Shown in pieces: positions 7,738 through 15,737 of a stretch of 37,440 bases of DNA. The DNA is from Hoeflea sp. Lineage in GTDB: Bacteria > Pseudomonadota > Alphaproteobacteria > Rhizobiales > Rhizobiaceae. Position numbers and translations under genes: made by a program. Position 1 is the first letter of the stretch; each line of letters opens with the position of its first letter. The DNA lies in the NCBI RefSeq assembly GCF_014359905.1, contig NZ_JACIYP010000049.1, positions 1-37,440 on the forward strand. The letters are read 5' to 3'. Under the pieces are notes generated by a model that had not been told where the DNA came from, ran no database searches, and saw only the letters and a list, made by a program, of their open reading frames with translations.

Positions 7738-8925
7738 ATGGCACTGACAGACCGGCAAATAGTGAACCTGAAGGCCGCTGAGAAGCCCCGCAAGATCAGC
7801 GATGGTGGTGGCTTGCATCTCTATGTCTCACCGAGCGGCGGCAAGTTGTGGCGGTTATCGTACCGCTACGATGGCAAGCAGAAGCTTCTGTCTTTCGGTT
7901 CGTATCCTGCCGTCGGCTTGGCCGATGCGAGACTGAAGCGCGATGCTGCGAAGAAGAACCTTGCAAACGGGATTGATCCCGGCATCGAGCAAAAGCTGGA
8001 GAAACAGCGCAAGGCCGACTCCGGCGCAAACACGTTCGAGGTCATTGCCAACGAGTTCATCACAAAGAATGAGCGGGAAGGGAAATCAGCCGCCACCCTG
8101 TCAAAGAAGCGCTGGCTGATAGGTCTGGCCCTTCCTGATATCGGGAACAGGCCGATTACAGAGATCTCAGCATCGGAGATCCTCGTACCCTTGCGCAAGG
8201 TCGAGTCGCAGGGAAACCACGAAACTGCCAAGCGTCTGCGCGCGGTGATTGGGCAAGTCTTTCGATATGCGATTGCAACCGCACGGGCCGAAAACGATCC
8301 GACATTCGGGCTCAAAGGCGCGCTGGTCGCTCCAAAGGTAAGCCATCGTTCAGCCTTCACAGATTGGGATGGGTTTGCGCGCTTGCTCAAGGCGGTATGG
8401 TCCTATTCGGGCAGCGTCGAGACCAGAACCGCGCTCAAGCTCATGGCCCAGCTTTACCCGCGTCCGGGCGAACTGCGCCAAGCCGAATGGCGCGAATTCG
8501 ATCTGGATGCAGGCATTTGGACGATTCCTGCCGAGCGCACAAAGATGCGACGCGTGCACAAGAAGCCCTTACCCAGCGCTGCCATAGAAGCGCTGCTAGA
8601 GTTGCAGGGCCATACAGGCAACAGGCGGCTTGCCTTTCCATCCACTCAATCCGCCGAAAGGCCGCTTAGCGAAAACACCTTGAACCTGGCTCTCAGGCGC
8701 ATGGGGTTTGGGAAGGACGAGGCCACTTCGCATGGCTTCCGGGCGACAGCATCCACCTTGTTAAATGAAAGCGGCCTTTGGTCTGCCGACGCAATTGAAG
8801 CCGAATTGGGACACGTTAGCGGCGATGAAGTCCGGCGGGCATATCATCGCGCTACCTATTGGGAAGAACGCCAGAAGATGTCAGACTGGTGGGCTAAGAA
8901 ACTTGGCTCACTTGCGGGTATCTGA
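7738..8925 (+). CDS. int: P4-type tyrosine integrase of the tRNA-Leu island
   Basis: A 395-residue site-specific recombinase. Residues 1-85 form the DUF4102 arm-binding domain (LTDRQIVNLKAAEKPRKISDGGG then GLHLYVSPSG and the WRLSYRYDGK strand). Residues about 95-190 are the SAM-like core-binding domain, and residues about 205-385 the catalytic domain. Catalytic residues visible are R242 in YPRPGELR, H332 and R335 in SHGFR, the LGHVSGDEVRRAYHRATYW box with nucleophile Tyr (369 or 374), and the usual ERQKMSDWWA tail. It starts 186 bases inside the tRNA end and reads inward, the normal arrangement for P4-like islands. It would cut and join attL/attR. All motifs are present, so it appears functional. 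The next gene begins directly at its stop codon. Confidence 0.95.
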   Translation: MALTDRQIVNLKAAEKPRKISDGGGLHLYVSPSGGKLWRLSYRYDGKQKLLSFGSYPAVGLADARLKRDAAKKNLANGIDPGIEQKLEKQRKADSGANTFEVIANEFITKNEREGKSAATLSKKRWLIGLALPDIGNRPITEISASEILVPLRKVESQGNHETAKRLRAVIGQVFRYAIATARAENDPTFGLKGALVAPKVSHRSAFTDWDGFARLLKAVWSYSGSVETRTALKLMAQLYPRPGELRQAEWREFDLDAGIWTIPAERTKMRRVHKKPLPSAAIEALLELQGHTGNRRLAFPSTQSAERPLSENTLNLALRRMGFGKDEATSHGFRATASTLLNESGLWSADAIEAELGHVSGDEVRRAYHRATYWEERQKMSDWWAKKLGSLAGI

Positions 8926-9597
8926 ATGGAAGATTCGATCTCCAACCCCAATATTGAGATTGTGCAGCCATTATACGCTGCCGATTTCGCGTATTACGCG
9001 CGCGCACGCTATTGGCTTAATGGCGAGGCAGTCTGTCTATCCCTGGGGGCGGATCCGAGATCCGTGGAGAAGGCAAAACGCGAACTTGAAAACTCGCTAG
9101 GTGCGAAGCAAAGGCAGCTTGCTCCATTTTTTCGCATGCACTCACAATTCAGCGAGTTGGTCGCGCGGTATTTCAATGACAGGTTTGCCAGCGACCGGTC
9201 ACCACGTTTTTGGATCGATTGGCTTCGCGAGATGAAGCTGCCATGCCCAAGCGAGCTGGTCGAAGCCGTTGAGACCTATGGCGGACCAGTTGTTGATTGG
9301 AAGCAGCGAGCCGAGCAGGCGGAAGCAGAACTGGAGACTTCTCTTCAGCGCGTTGCCGATCTGGAAAAGGCTATTGTCGATACATCCCTCAATCAAACCG
9401 GGACGACGCGCCAACGGGAAACGCTCCTACGCGTTCTCATCGGTATCGCTTTAGAGCAGTATGGATATGATCCCAAGAAAGCGCGCAACTCAGCGCCAAA
9501 GCAGATTTCCGACGATCTGGCTCTTCACGGTCTCTCTGTCTCAGACGATACGATCCGAAAATACCTCAACGAAGCCAGCGAACTGCTTTCTTCCTGA
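8926..9597 (+). CDS. Conserved-looking protein of unknown function coupled to the integrase
   Basis: A 223-residue protein whose ATG abuts the integrase TGA, so it is probably translationally coupled. Three parts can be seen. Residues 10-125 are a globular region with aromatic residues (YAADFAYYARARYWL). Residues 125-150 are a Glu/Ala-rich coiled coil (EQAEAELETSLQRVADLEKA). Residues 155-223 are a helical C-terminal domain (RETLLRVLIGIALEQYGYDP then ISDDLALHGLSVSDDTIRKY) that reads like a winged or three-helix DNA-binding fold, with DDTIRKYL as probable recognition helix. I recognise the C-terminal pattern from proteins beside integrases but know no established function. A role in integration directionality or regulation is a guess. 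Confidence 0.75.
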   Translation: MEDSISNPNIEIVQPLYAADFAYYARARYWLNGEAVCLSLGADPRSVEKAKRELENSLGAKQRQLAPFFRMHSQFSELVARYFNDRFASDRSPRFWIDWLREMKLPCPSELVEAVETYGGPVVDWKQRAEQAEAELETSLQRVADLEKAIVDTSLNQTGTTRQRETLLRVLIGIALEQYGYDPKKARNSAPKQISDDLALHGLSVSDDTIRKYLNEASELLSS

Positions 9598-9609
9598 GCA
9601 GGAGACGTA

Positions 9610-9642
9610 AACCGAATTCGGTTTTCGGCTAACCGAGTTCGG
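9610..9642. repeat. Tandem AACCGA(A/G)TTCGG operator-like repeats
   Basis: AACCGAATTCGG (9610-9621) and AACCGAGTTCGG (9631-9642) repeat with a 21-bp period, two helical turns. The first contains a perfect 12-bp palindrome, ACCGAATTCGGT. They lie about 60 bases before the AlpA-like gene. Probable binding sites for a regulator of the cassette. Confidence 0.5.
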
Positions 9643-9701
9643 CCAACAACCCTTTCAAACGGCATAGGTCGGGACCGTCTTCTAACGGACGGAAACGAAT
9701 C

Positions 9702-9905
9702 ATGTCAGACAATCACTTCCCATCTACCGGCTTTGTCCGGCTTCCCGCTATCATCGCCCCAAACGGCCCTATCCCGGTCAGCAAGTCTACCTGGTGGGCT
9801 GGTATCAAGGACGGGCGGTTTCCCAAGCCTATCAAGCTCGGTCCGCGCATCACGGCCTGGCGTGTGGAGGACATCCGGAAACTGATCGAATCCGGAGGCG
9901 CATAG
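9702..9905 (+). CDS. AlpA-like small HTH regulator
   Basis: 67 residues with the AlpA/excisionase-like winged-helix pattern: FVRLPAIIA at the start, VSKSTWWAGIKDGRFPKPIKLG as helix-turn-helix and wing, then ITAWRVEDIRKLIES. AlpA family proteins activate prophage or island integrase genes or act in excision. GGACGGAAACG precedes the ATG as ribosome binding region. The following gene starts at the base after this stop codon, so these genes form an operon (9702-11485). The tandem repeats at 9610-9642 are likely operators for this unit. Confidence 0.85.
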   Translation: MSDNHFPSTGFVRLPAIIAPNGPIPVSKSTWWAGIKDGRFPKPIKLGPRITAWRVEDIRKLIESGGA

Positions 9906-10388
9906 ATGGCCGCGCGTCGCCCGAACCGGCGGGCGATCAAGCAGCACTACAGTTACACCTCGGAAGAAGCGGCGCGGGTGCTTGGCGTTTCCAAGGGAAC
10001 CGTTCGCAGGTGGATGAAAGACGGCCTGCCGTGCCTCACTGACCAGCGGCCTTTCCTCATACTCGGCACCGATTTGCGCGATTTCCTGAACAGCCGCAAT
10101 CGCCCCAAGCAGACCTGCCAATTGCAAGAGTGCTTCTGCTTCCGCTGCCAACAGCCGAAGGCTCCAGCTGCCGGGATGGTGGACTACACGCCCAGGACGA
10201 CCGTCAACGGCAGGATCAGCGCCATCTGCGAGGAATGCGGCACGCTCATGCACAAGGCCTTCAGCACCGCCAATCTGCCACGCCTGATGCAGCTTGCAGA
10301 AGTTTCATTTCCCCAAGGCGAGCCATGCCTAAGCGATAGGACCAAACCCCTCGGAAATGATCACTTGAAGATGGAGCCCACGGCATGA
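9906..10388 (+). CDS. MerR/excisionase-type HTH protein with zinc ribbon
   Basis: 160 residues. Residues 15-60 are a helix-turn-helix of the excisionase type (YTSEEAARVLGVSKGTVRRW followed by MKDGLP). Residues about 75-125 contain two Cys pairs, CFRC and CEEC, about 35 residues apart, the mark of a zinc ribbon. The C-terminus is hydrophilic. This combination suggests a DNA-binding partner for the tyrosine recombinase encoded next, whose ATG overlaps this stop codon by four bases (ATGA). A GGAGG-type ribosome binding site lies in the end of the AlpA gene. Function in recombination is inferred from the coupling. Confidence 0.8.
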   Translation: MAARRPNRRAIKQHYSYTSEEAARVLGVSKGTVRRWMKDGLPCLTDQRPFLILGTDLRDFLNSRNRPKQTCQLQECFCFRCQQPKAPAAGMVDYTPRTTVNGRISAICEECGTLMHKAFSTANLPRLMQLAEVSFPQGEPCLSDRTKPLGNDHLKMEPTA

Positions 10389-11485
10389 GGAAGCACAACC
10401 CGAAAAACGAGCGGATCAAGCGTCGCTATTTCGACTATCTGAAGGAAGCCAGGCGCATGGACACCAGCAGCATCGATATGGCAGCGGCAGCAATTGCGAG
10501 CTTCGAGCACTGGACCAAACACCGCGACTTCGCCCGGTTCCACATTGAGCAAGCGAAGGGCTTCAAGGCATATCTTGCGCAAGCGATGAACGAGAAAACC
10601 GGCAAGCCGCTGGCCAAGGCAACCATTCATTCCCGGCTGATGGCGCTCAAGGCTTTTGTCTTCTGGCTGGCCGGACAACCGGGCTATAAATCGCGCATCT
10701 CTTACGCTGACGCGGACTATTTCAACCCGTCAGCGAATGACAGCCGGATCGCCACAGCGCGCCGCGAGAAGAAGGTGCCGACGATCGATCAGATCAAGCT
10801 GGTGCTTTCGGATATGCCGACTGGCAGCGACATCGAAAAACGCGACCGGGCAATCATCGCTTTTACCTTGCTCACCGGCGCGCGCGATGACGCCGTTGCG
10901 TCCCTTCGACTAAAGCACGTCAACCTGGCCGACCGAAGCGTGTTTCAAGATGGCCGCGAAGTGCGAACAAAGAACCGCAAGACCTTCACCAGCTACTTCT
11001 TTCCGGTGGGCGACCACGTTGAAGCCATCGTCAGAGATTGGGTGCAGCACCTGGCCGAAACCCTCATGTTCGGCCCGGACGATCCGTTGTTCCCGGCAAC
11101 GGAAGTAGGCCTAACCAACAGCGGCCTTTTTGGCTCGTTGGGACTTTCGCGGAACCAATGGAAAAACGCAGCCGCCATTCGGAGGATCTTCAAATCCGCA
11201 TTCGCCGCGGCTGGCTTGCCTTACTCCAACCCGCACAGTTTCCGCGACACACTGACAGCGCTCGGTCAGCAGCGATGCAAGACGCCCGAAGAGTTCAAGG
11301 CCTGGAGCCAGAATCTCGGACATGAAAAGGTGATGACGACATTCACCAGCTATGGCGCGGTTGCGTCGGGCCGGCAGGCGGAGATTATGGGATCCCTCAA
11401 CGCTGTTGATACGTCAAAAACAGATGATGAGACTCTCAACAGACTAGCGAATGTACTCATGGAGCGCATTCGCGGAAATTCCTAA
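10385..11485 (+). CDS. Second tyrosine recombinase, distinct from the island integrase
   Basis: A 366-residue tyrosine recombinase without the DUF4102 domain. Residues about 1-110 are a SAM-like core-binding domain (ATIHSRLMALKAFVFWL), and about 130-345 the catalytic domain. The catalytic set is complete: R167 in LLTGARDDA, H284 and R287 in PHSFRDTL, H313 in LGHEKVMTTF, and Y323 in TSYG. It overlaps the HTH/zinc-ribbon gene by four bases and belongs to the AlpA-HTH-recombinase operon. It stands just upstream of the restriction enzyme gene, so it may have carried that cargo as a separate cassette into the island, or act in regulation by inversion; no recombination site for it could be located. 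Confidence 0.9.
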   Translation: MRKHNPKNERIKRRYFDYLKEARRMDTSSIDMAAAAIASFEHWTKHRDFARFHIEQAKGFKAYLAQAMNEKTGKPLAKATIHSRLMALKAFVFWLAGQPGYKSRISYADADYFNPSANDSRIATARREKKVPTIDQIKLVLSDMPTGSDIEKRDRAIIAFTLLTGARDDAVASLRLKHVNLADRSVFQDGREVRTKNRKTFTSYFFPVGDHVEAIVRDWVQHLAETLMFGPDDPLFPATEVGLTNSGLFGSLGLSRNQWKNAAAIRRIFKSAFAAAGLPYSNPHSFRDTLTALGQQRCKTPEEFKAWSQNLGHEKVMTTFTSYGAVASGRQAEIMGSLNAVDTSKTDDETLNRLANVLMERIRGNS

Positions 11486-11542
11486 TATGGATCTTTCGAG
11501 AAACGTGGGATACGGTTCCCGTCGATTTCATATGAGTGTTAC

Positions 11543-14500
11543 ATGCCCGGCAAAGTTGATGAGTTTATAGAACGTTGGAAGCCGTCAAGCGGAAGCGAAA
11601 TGGCAAATTTCCAGACCTTCGCTAACGAGTTGACGGACCTGCTGGAAGTTGAACGCCCCAAAGTCTCAGATGCCGAAGGCGACTATCTCGATTATCGCTT
11701 CGAGCGCCCCGTCACTTTCACCCACACAGGCCGCAAGAGTCGCGGACGGATTGACCTCTATAAGAGCGGCTGTTTCGTTCTGGAGGCCAAGCAGGGTGGC
11801 GATAAAGCTTCCAAAGATGGCAAAGACCAGCTTGCCCTCTTGAGCGAGAAAGAAGCGCCCAAGGTGCAGCAGGGGCACGGAGCCCGTGGCAGCGCCAAGT
11901 GGGATGATACAATGCTGAAGGCGCGAAATCAGGCCGATGGCTACGCGCGCGCAGTGTCGAAAGAAGATGGCTGGCCGCGCTTTCTGATGGTGGTGGACGT
12001 TGGCCACGTGATCGAACTTTACGCCGATTTTTCGCGTGCGGGCCAAGGCTATACCCAGTTTCCCGATGGCAACCGTTACCGCATAAAGTTGGACGACCTG
12101 CGCAAGGAAGAAGTGCGTGAGCGCTTGCGCACCATCTGGACCGATCCGCAATCGCTGGACCCTTCGCTGGTTGCCGCCAAGGTCACGCGCGAGATAGCCG
12201 CTCACCTGGCGGAACTTGGCAAGAGCTTTGAGGGCCAGGGGCATCATAGCGAAAAGGTCGCCAATTTTCTGATGCGCTGCCTCTTTTCCATGTTTGCTGA
12301 AGATGTGGAACTGATTCCCAAAGAGAGTTTTACCAAAAAGCTGAAGGAGCTGCGCGGCCACCCCGAACATGCGGCCCCCACCCTAAAGGCGCTTTGGGAA
12401 ACGATGAACACGGGTGGCTTTTCGCCGGTGTTGACCACGGACTTGAAGCGCTTCAATGGCGGCCTCTTCAAGGATGCCGAAGCCCTGCCCTTGAACGGCC
12501 TTCAGCTTGGCCTGCTAATTGAAGCGGCGGAAGCGGAATGGAAACAGGTGGAGCCCGCCATTTTCGGCACTCTTCTGGAGCGTGCGCTGGACAAACGCCA
12601 GCGCCACAAGCTGGGGGCGCATTACACGCCGCGCGCCTATGTGGAGCGGCTGGTGATGCCCACAATAATAGAGCCGCTACGCGAAGATTGGAAAAACGTA
12701 CAGACCGCCGTACAGCGCCTAATGGCTGATGGCCAGGAGGCAGACGCCCGCAGAGAGGTGCATGCTTTCCATCGCCAGCTCTGCGAAATCCGGGTGCTGG
12801 ACCCGGCCTGTGGTTCAGGCAATTTTCTTTATGTGGCGCTGGAAATGATGAAGCGCTTGGAAGGCGAAGTAACCGCGCTATTGCAAGAACTCGGCGAAGA
12901 TCAAGGCTCTCTTGGCCTGTCCGGCCACACAGTGGACCCGCACCAGTTTTTGGGTATCGAGCTAAACCCGTGGGCAGCAGCAGTGGCCGAACTGGTGCTG
13001 TGGATCGGTTATCTGCAATGGCACTTCCGGACCCATGGGCAGGCCTCGCCTTCTGAACCCGTTTTGCGCGATTTCAAGAATATCCAAAACCGCGATGCAC
13101 TGCTGGAATGGTCAGACCGCACACCCCGGTTGGATGAGAATGGCGATCCGGTCACCCGCTGGGATGGGATCACCACCATACGCCACCCCGTAACCGGCGA
13201 AGAAGTGCCCGATCCAGCTGCCCGTATTCAGGTCTATGACTATGCCAAGCCCAAGCCAGCCAGATGGCCGGAGGCCACCTTTATTGTGGGGAACCCGCCG
13301 TTCATTGGAAAGCTTAGGATCAGAGAAGACCTTGGGGATGGCTACGTAGAAGCACTTCGCAAAGCATACCCAAATGTGCCGGAGAGCGCTGACCTTGTAA
13401 TGTACTGGTGGGACAAGGCGGCGCTTGCGGCCCGCGGTTTTGATCCGAAGACGGCAAGGGGAACCCGCCGCTTCGGTTTGATCACCACCAATTCCCTGCG
13501 CCAAACCTTCAACCGCCGGGTATTAGAGCCGCATCTGAACGATCCGAAAAAGCCCCTGTCCTTGCTCTTCGCGGTTCCGGACCACCCCTGGGTCGATACA
13601 CTGTTTGGCGCTGCAGTGCGGATCGCTATGACCGTTGGTAGAGCTGGCAATCAGAATGGTCGTCTTCTGACCGTAGCGACAGAATCCAGGGAGAAAAGGG
13701 AAGCAGATGGTCGGCAGGTGACCTTTGCTAATCAGGTCGGCAAAATCTTTGCAAATTTGCAGATTGGTGCAGATATGCAGCGTACAATCGCCCTTAGAGC
13801 AAACGAGCGCCTTGTTACTCCTGGCATATATCCGCATGGAGAAGGGATGGTAGTGGATGCCAACACTGCTGCGCGTCTTGATCCAAACCCGAAACGACCG
13901 AATGAATTAATTCGCAGTTATTGTAATGGCAGAGATATTATTTTTGGTCAGACTGATCGTTTTGTAATCGATGCATTTCCATGGACCGAAGCTGAACTGA
14001 GAAGTAATGCGCCAAAGGTCTATCAATGGCTCTTTGATACAGTAAAACCGCATCGCGATGCGGTGAGGGATGACGACCTACGCAAAAACTGGTGGCTTCA
14101 TCGACGGAACAATTTAGACCTGAGGAATTCCCAAAAGGGCATTGGGCGTCAGATTGTCACTATTATGACCTCGAAGCATCGGATTTTTACATTTCTCCCG
14201 ACTACATTTCTTCCCGATCAAACGACTGTGGTATTTGCCATAGATGATGCAGCTTACCTGTCTGTGCTATCTTGCCGAATACACGTCGTTTGGTCCGTCG
14301 CGGCGGGTGGTCACCTCGGCGTCGGTAATGACCCTCGCTACAACAAATCACGTTGCTTTGATCCCTTCCCCTTCCCTAGCCTCACAGAGCCCCAAAAAGA
14401 AATGCTTCGCGCACTTGGAGAGGAACTGGATGATCATCGCAAACGGCAGCAGGCGGCGCATCCCAAGATGACGGTGACCCAGATGTACAATGTTCTGGAA

Positions 14501-15007
14501 AAGCTGAAATCGGGCGAGACCATCGAGGGCAGGGACAAGGAGATCTATCAGCAGGGGCTGGTGGGTATTTTGAAGGATATTCATGACCGGATTGATGCTG
14601 CCGTAGCCGATGCTTATGGCTGGTCGGTGAATCTTTCCGATGCAGAGATTTTGTTCCGGCTGGTGGCGCTGAACAAGGAGCGCGCGGCGGAAGAGGCTGC
14701 CGGGCATATTCGCTGGTTGCGCCCTGATTATCAAAATCCTGAAGGTAGGCAGACCGAAGCCAAGGGCAAGCAGACAGAGCTGGACGTGGGCACTGCGGCG
14801 AAGGTGGACAAAGAACCATGGCCCAAGGCCCTACCTGAACAAATTGCCGCCGTGCGTGAAGTCTTGCAGGATTTGGGCGAAGCAACACCTGAACAGATCG
14901 CCCGCCGCTTCCAGCGTGCTCGCGCCGCAAGCGTTCAGCCACTGTTAGACAGCCTCGCAGCGCTTGGGCAGGCGCAAGTTATTGACTTTGGGAAATATAC
15001 CGCATGA
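11543..15007 (+). CDS. MmeI-like single-chain (type IIL/IIG) restriction-modification enzyme
   Basis: An 1154-residue protein. Residues 1-170 form a PD-(D/E)XK nuclease domain with D71-x9-E81-A-K83 (in RGRIDLYKSGCFVLEAK), the same spacing as MmeI. Residues about 180-360 are a helical spacer. Residues 400-620 are a gamma-class N6-adenine methyltransferase with motif I LDPACGSGNF (D420-F428 region) and motif IV NPPF (584-587). Residues about 640-970 hold the target-recognition domain, ending near NKSRCFDPFPFPS. The C-terminal 180 residues are an extra region with a winged-helix-like end (EATPEQIARRFQRARAASVQPLLDSL). Such enzymes methylate one strand of an asymmetric site and cut at a distance, using one polypeptide for both. 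No separate specificity subunit or BREX/DISARM gene is nearby. The recognition part is noticeably more AT-rich than the rest. Confidence 0.88.
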   Translation: MPGKVDEFIERWKPSSGSEMANFQTFANELTDLLEVERPKVSDAEGDYLDYRFERPVTFTHTGRKSRGRIDLYKSGCFVLEAKQGGDKASKDGKDQLALLSEKEAPKVQQGHGARGSAKWDDTMLKARNQADGYARAVSKEDGWPRFLMVVDVGHVIELYADFSRAGQGYTQFPDGNRYRIKLDDLRKEEVRERLRTIWTDPQSLDPSLVAAKVTREIAAHLAELGKSFEGQGHHSEKVANFLMRCLFSMFAEDVELIPKESFTKKLKELRGHPEHAAPTLKALWETMNTGGFSPVLTTDLKRFNGGLFKDAEALPLNGLQLGLLIEAAEAEWKQVEPAIFGTLLERALDKRQRHKLGAHYTPRAYVERLVMPTIIEPLREDWKNVQTAVQRLMADGQEADARREVHAFHRQLCEIRVLDPACGSGNFLYVALEMMKRLEGEVTALLQELGEDQGSLGLSGHTVDPHQFLGIELNPWAAAVAELVLWIGYLQWHFRTHGQASPSEPVLRDFKNIQNRDALLEWSDRTPRLDENGDPVTRWDGITTIRHPVTGEEVPDPAARIQVYDYAKPKPARWPEATFIVGNPPFIGKLRIREDLGDGYVEALRKAYPNVPESADLVMYWWDKAALAARGFDPKTARGTRRFGLITTNSLRQTFNRRVLEPHLNDPKKPLSLLFAVPDHPWVDTLFGAAVRIAMTVGRAGNQNGRLLTVATESREKREADGRQVTFANQVGKIFANLQIGADMQRTIALRANERLVTPGIYPHGEGMVVDANTAARLDPNPKRPNELIRSYCNGRDIIFGQTDRFVIDAFPWTEAELRSNAPKVYQWLFDTVKPHRDAVRDDDLRKNWWLHRRNNLDLRNSQKGIGRQIVTIMTSKHRIFTFLPTTFLPDQTTVVFAIDDAAYLSVLSCRIHVVWSVAAGGHLGVGNDPRYNKSRCFDPFPFPSLTEPQKEMLRALGEELDDHRKRQQAAHPKMTVTQMYNVLEKLKSGETIEGRDKEIYQQGLVGILKDIHDRIDAAVADAYGWSVNLSDAEILFRLVALNKERAAEEAAGHIRWLRPDYQNPEGRQTEAKGKQTELDVGTAAKVDKEPWPKALPEQIAAVREVLQDLGEATPEQIARRFQRARAASVQPLLDSLAALGQAQVIDFGKYTA

Positions 15008-15026
15008 CCGGAAGGGGCTTTAAGCC

Positions 15027-15461
15027 ATGAAATGCTTTCTCACAGTTGCAGCACTGGTCATAGTGGCCCCTTTTTTGCCGGGGCAGGCAATAGCGCAGAG
15101 CTTCTCTTGCCCGATCGGAAAGCAACCCTCATGCCTGGACTACAGCGATAAGGTTTGCTCGAGTTTCTCGAAATGTGTTGATCAAAACGCCGTATGTTTC
15201 GACTCATATCAGTGCGACTACAACGGCTTCACTTGCAAATCGAACGTTCTGGAAATCGCGAAGAAGCACGATGCGCTCGTTGATGACTACAACCGTCTGA
15301 TCAGAACGAGCAAAGCGCTCTCGGTCGAATATGATGACCTCCTGGAAAAAAGCCGCCGTTTGGCCGATGAACATGACGATCTGAAGATGAGGGCGGATGA
15401 GTTTCAACGCTGCATCCAACGGGCAAGCACTCTGGATGAGACGGAATATTGTAGACTGTAG
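15027..15461 (+). CDS. Small exported Cys-rich coiled-coil protein, unknown function
   Basis: 144 residues. A clear Sec signal peptide occupies residues 1 to about 24 (MKCFLTVAALVIVAPFLPG then AIAQ, cleavage after AxA-Q). Residues 25-75 contain eight Cys residues in a pattern such as CPIG, CLDYSDKVCSSFSKC, CFDSYQC and CKSN, expected to form disulphides in the periplasm. Residues 78-130 are a heptad-rich helix (YNRLIRTSKALSVEYDDLLE and following). Two more Cys lie near the end. It starts 19 bases after the restriction enzyme stop, with GGAAGGGG upstream, so it is probably co-transcribed as the last island gene. I do not recognise the family. It may be unrelated cargo or an accessory of the island. 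Confidence 0.7.
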   Translation: MKCFLTVAALVIVAPFLPGQAIAQSFSCPIGKQPSCLDYSDKVCSSFSKCVDQNAVCFDSYQCDYNGFTCKSNVLEIAKKHDALVDDYNRLIRTSKALSVEYDDLLEKSRRLADEHDDLKMRADEFQRCIQRASTLDETEYCRL

Positions 15462-15495
15462 CGCAGACCCAGAAAGCCACTGAGACCGGCGATCT

Positions 15496-15515
15496 GTTGG
15501 TATTTTTGTTGGTAT
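15496..15515. promoter_or_regulatory. Right-end pair of GTTGGTAT integrase arm-site candidates
   Basis: GTTGGTAT at 15496-15503 and 15508-15515, the same 12-bp period and nearly the same spacer as at 7676-7695. The pair lies about 70 bases inside the right attachment repeat, which fits an integrase arm region. Confidence 0.6.
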
Positions 15516-15583
15516 AATCCAATGACAACAATATATTTCTTATGTTTTTCAATTCTTTAATGGTCATATGCGATGCCTCTTCT

Positions 15584-15610
15584 GGCACCAATTTCAGGTT
15601 TCAGACTGTC
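15584..15610 (+). repeat. Right attachment site core (attR)
   Basis: 27 bases identical to attL at 7546-7572. Upstream identity continues through CCTCTTCT, but the run of three G in the tRNA acceptor stem is two G here, so the copy is slightly degenerate on the tRNA side. It marks the island's outer limit. Bases 15462-15583 between the last island gene and this site hold only the arm-site pair. Confidence 0.88.
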
Positions 15611-15631
15611 AACACAGTCCGGAGACATTTT

Positions 15632-15662
15632 CAGAACCCCGTCATGTCATGGCGGGGTTCTG
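15632..15662 (+). terminator. Displaced native terminator of tRNA-Leu
   Basis: Perfect 10-bp stem CAGAACCCCG/CGGGGTTCTG, without a strong T run. It lies just outside attR, where the tRNA's original downstream sequence should be after island insertion. Confidence 0.6.
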
Positions 15663-15737
15663 CATTTGGGCTTGCTGGTTGCGAACGGCCACGGCAACCG
15701 GGCGGGACCGGCCTTGGGCACAGGACACGTTCGAATC

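Larger units (their letters stand above)
7546..15610. mobile_element. Integrated genomic island of about 8 kb in tRNA-Leu(CAG)
   Basis: The element is bounded by a 27-bp perfect direct repeat at the tRNA 3' end and at 15584-15610. The identity extends further left if one G is skipped. It encodes its own P4-type integrase next to the left end, reading inward. It also carries a recombinase/regulator cassette, a restriction-modification enzyme and a small exported protein. There is no replication, packaging or conjugation gene, so it would need help to transfer. Beyond the right repeat the sequence continues with a hairpin that would have been the native tRNA terminator, then conserved chromosome (trcR). 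Boundaries are seen directly; mobility is inferred. Confidence 0.85.

Noticed and set aside
11543..15461. BREX or DISARM defence locus
   Set aside because: Only the methyltransferase-nuclease gene is present; no BrxZ/PglZ, BrxC, DrmA or DrmB gene is nearby.
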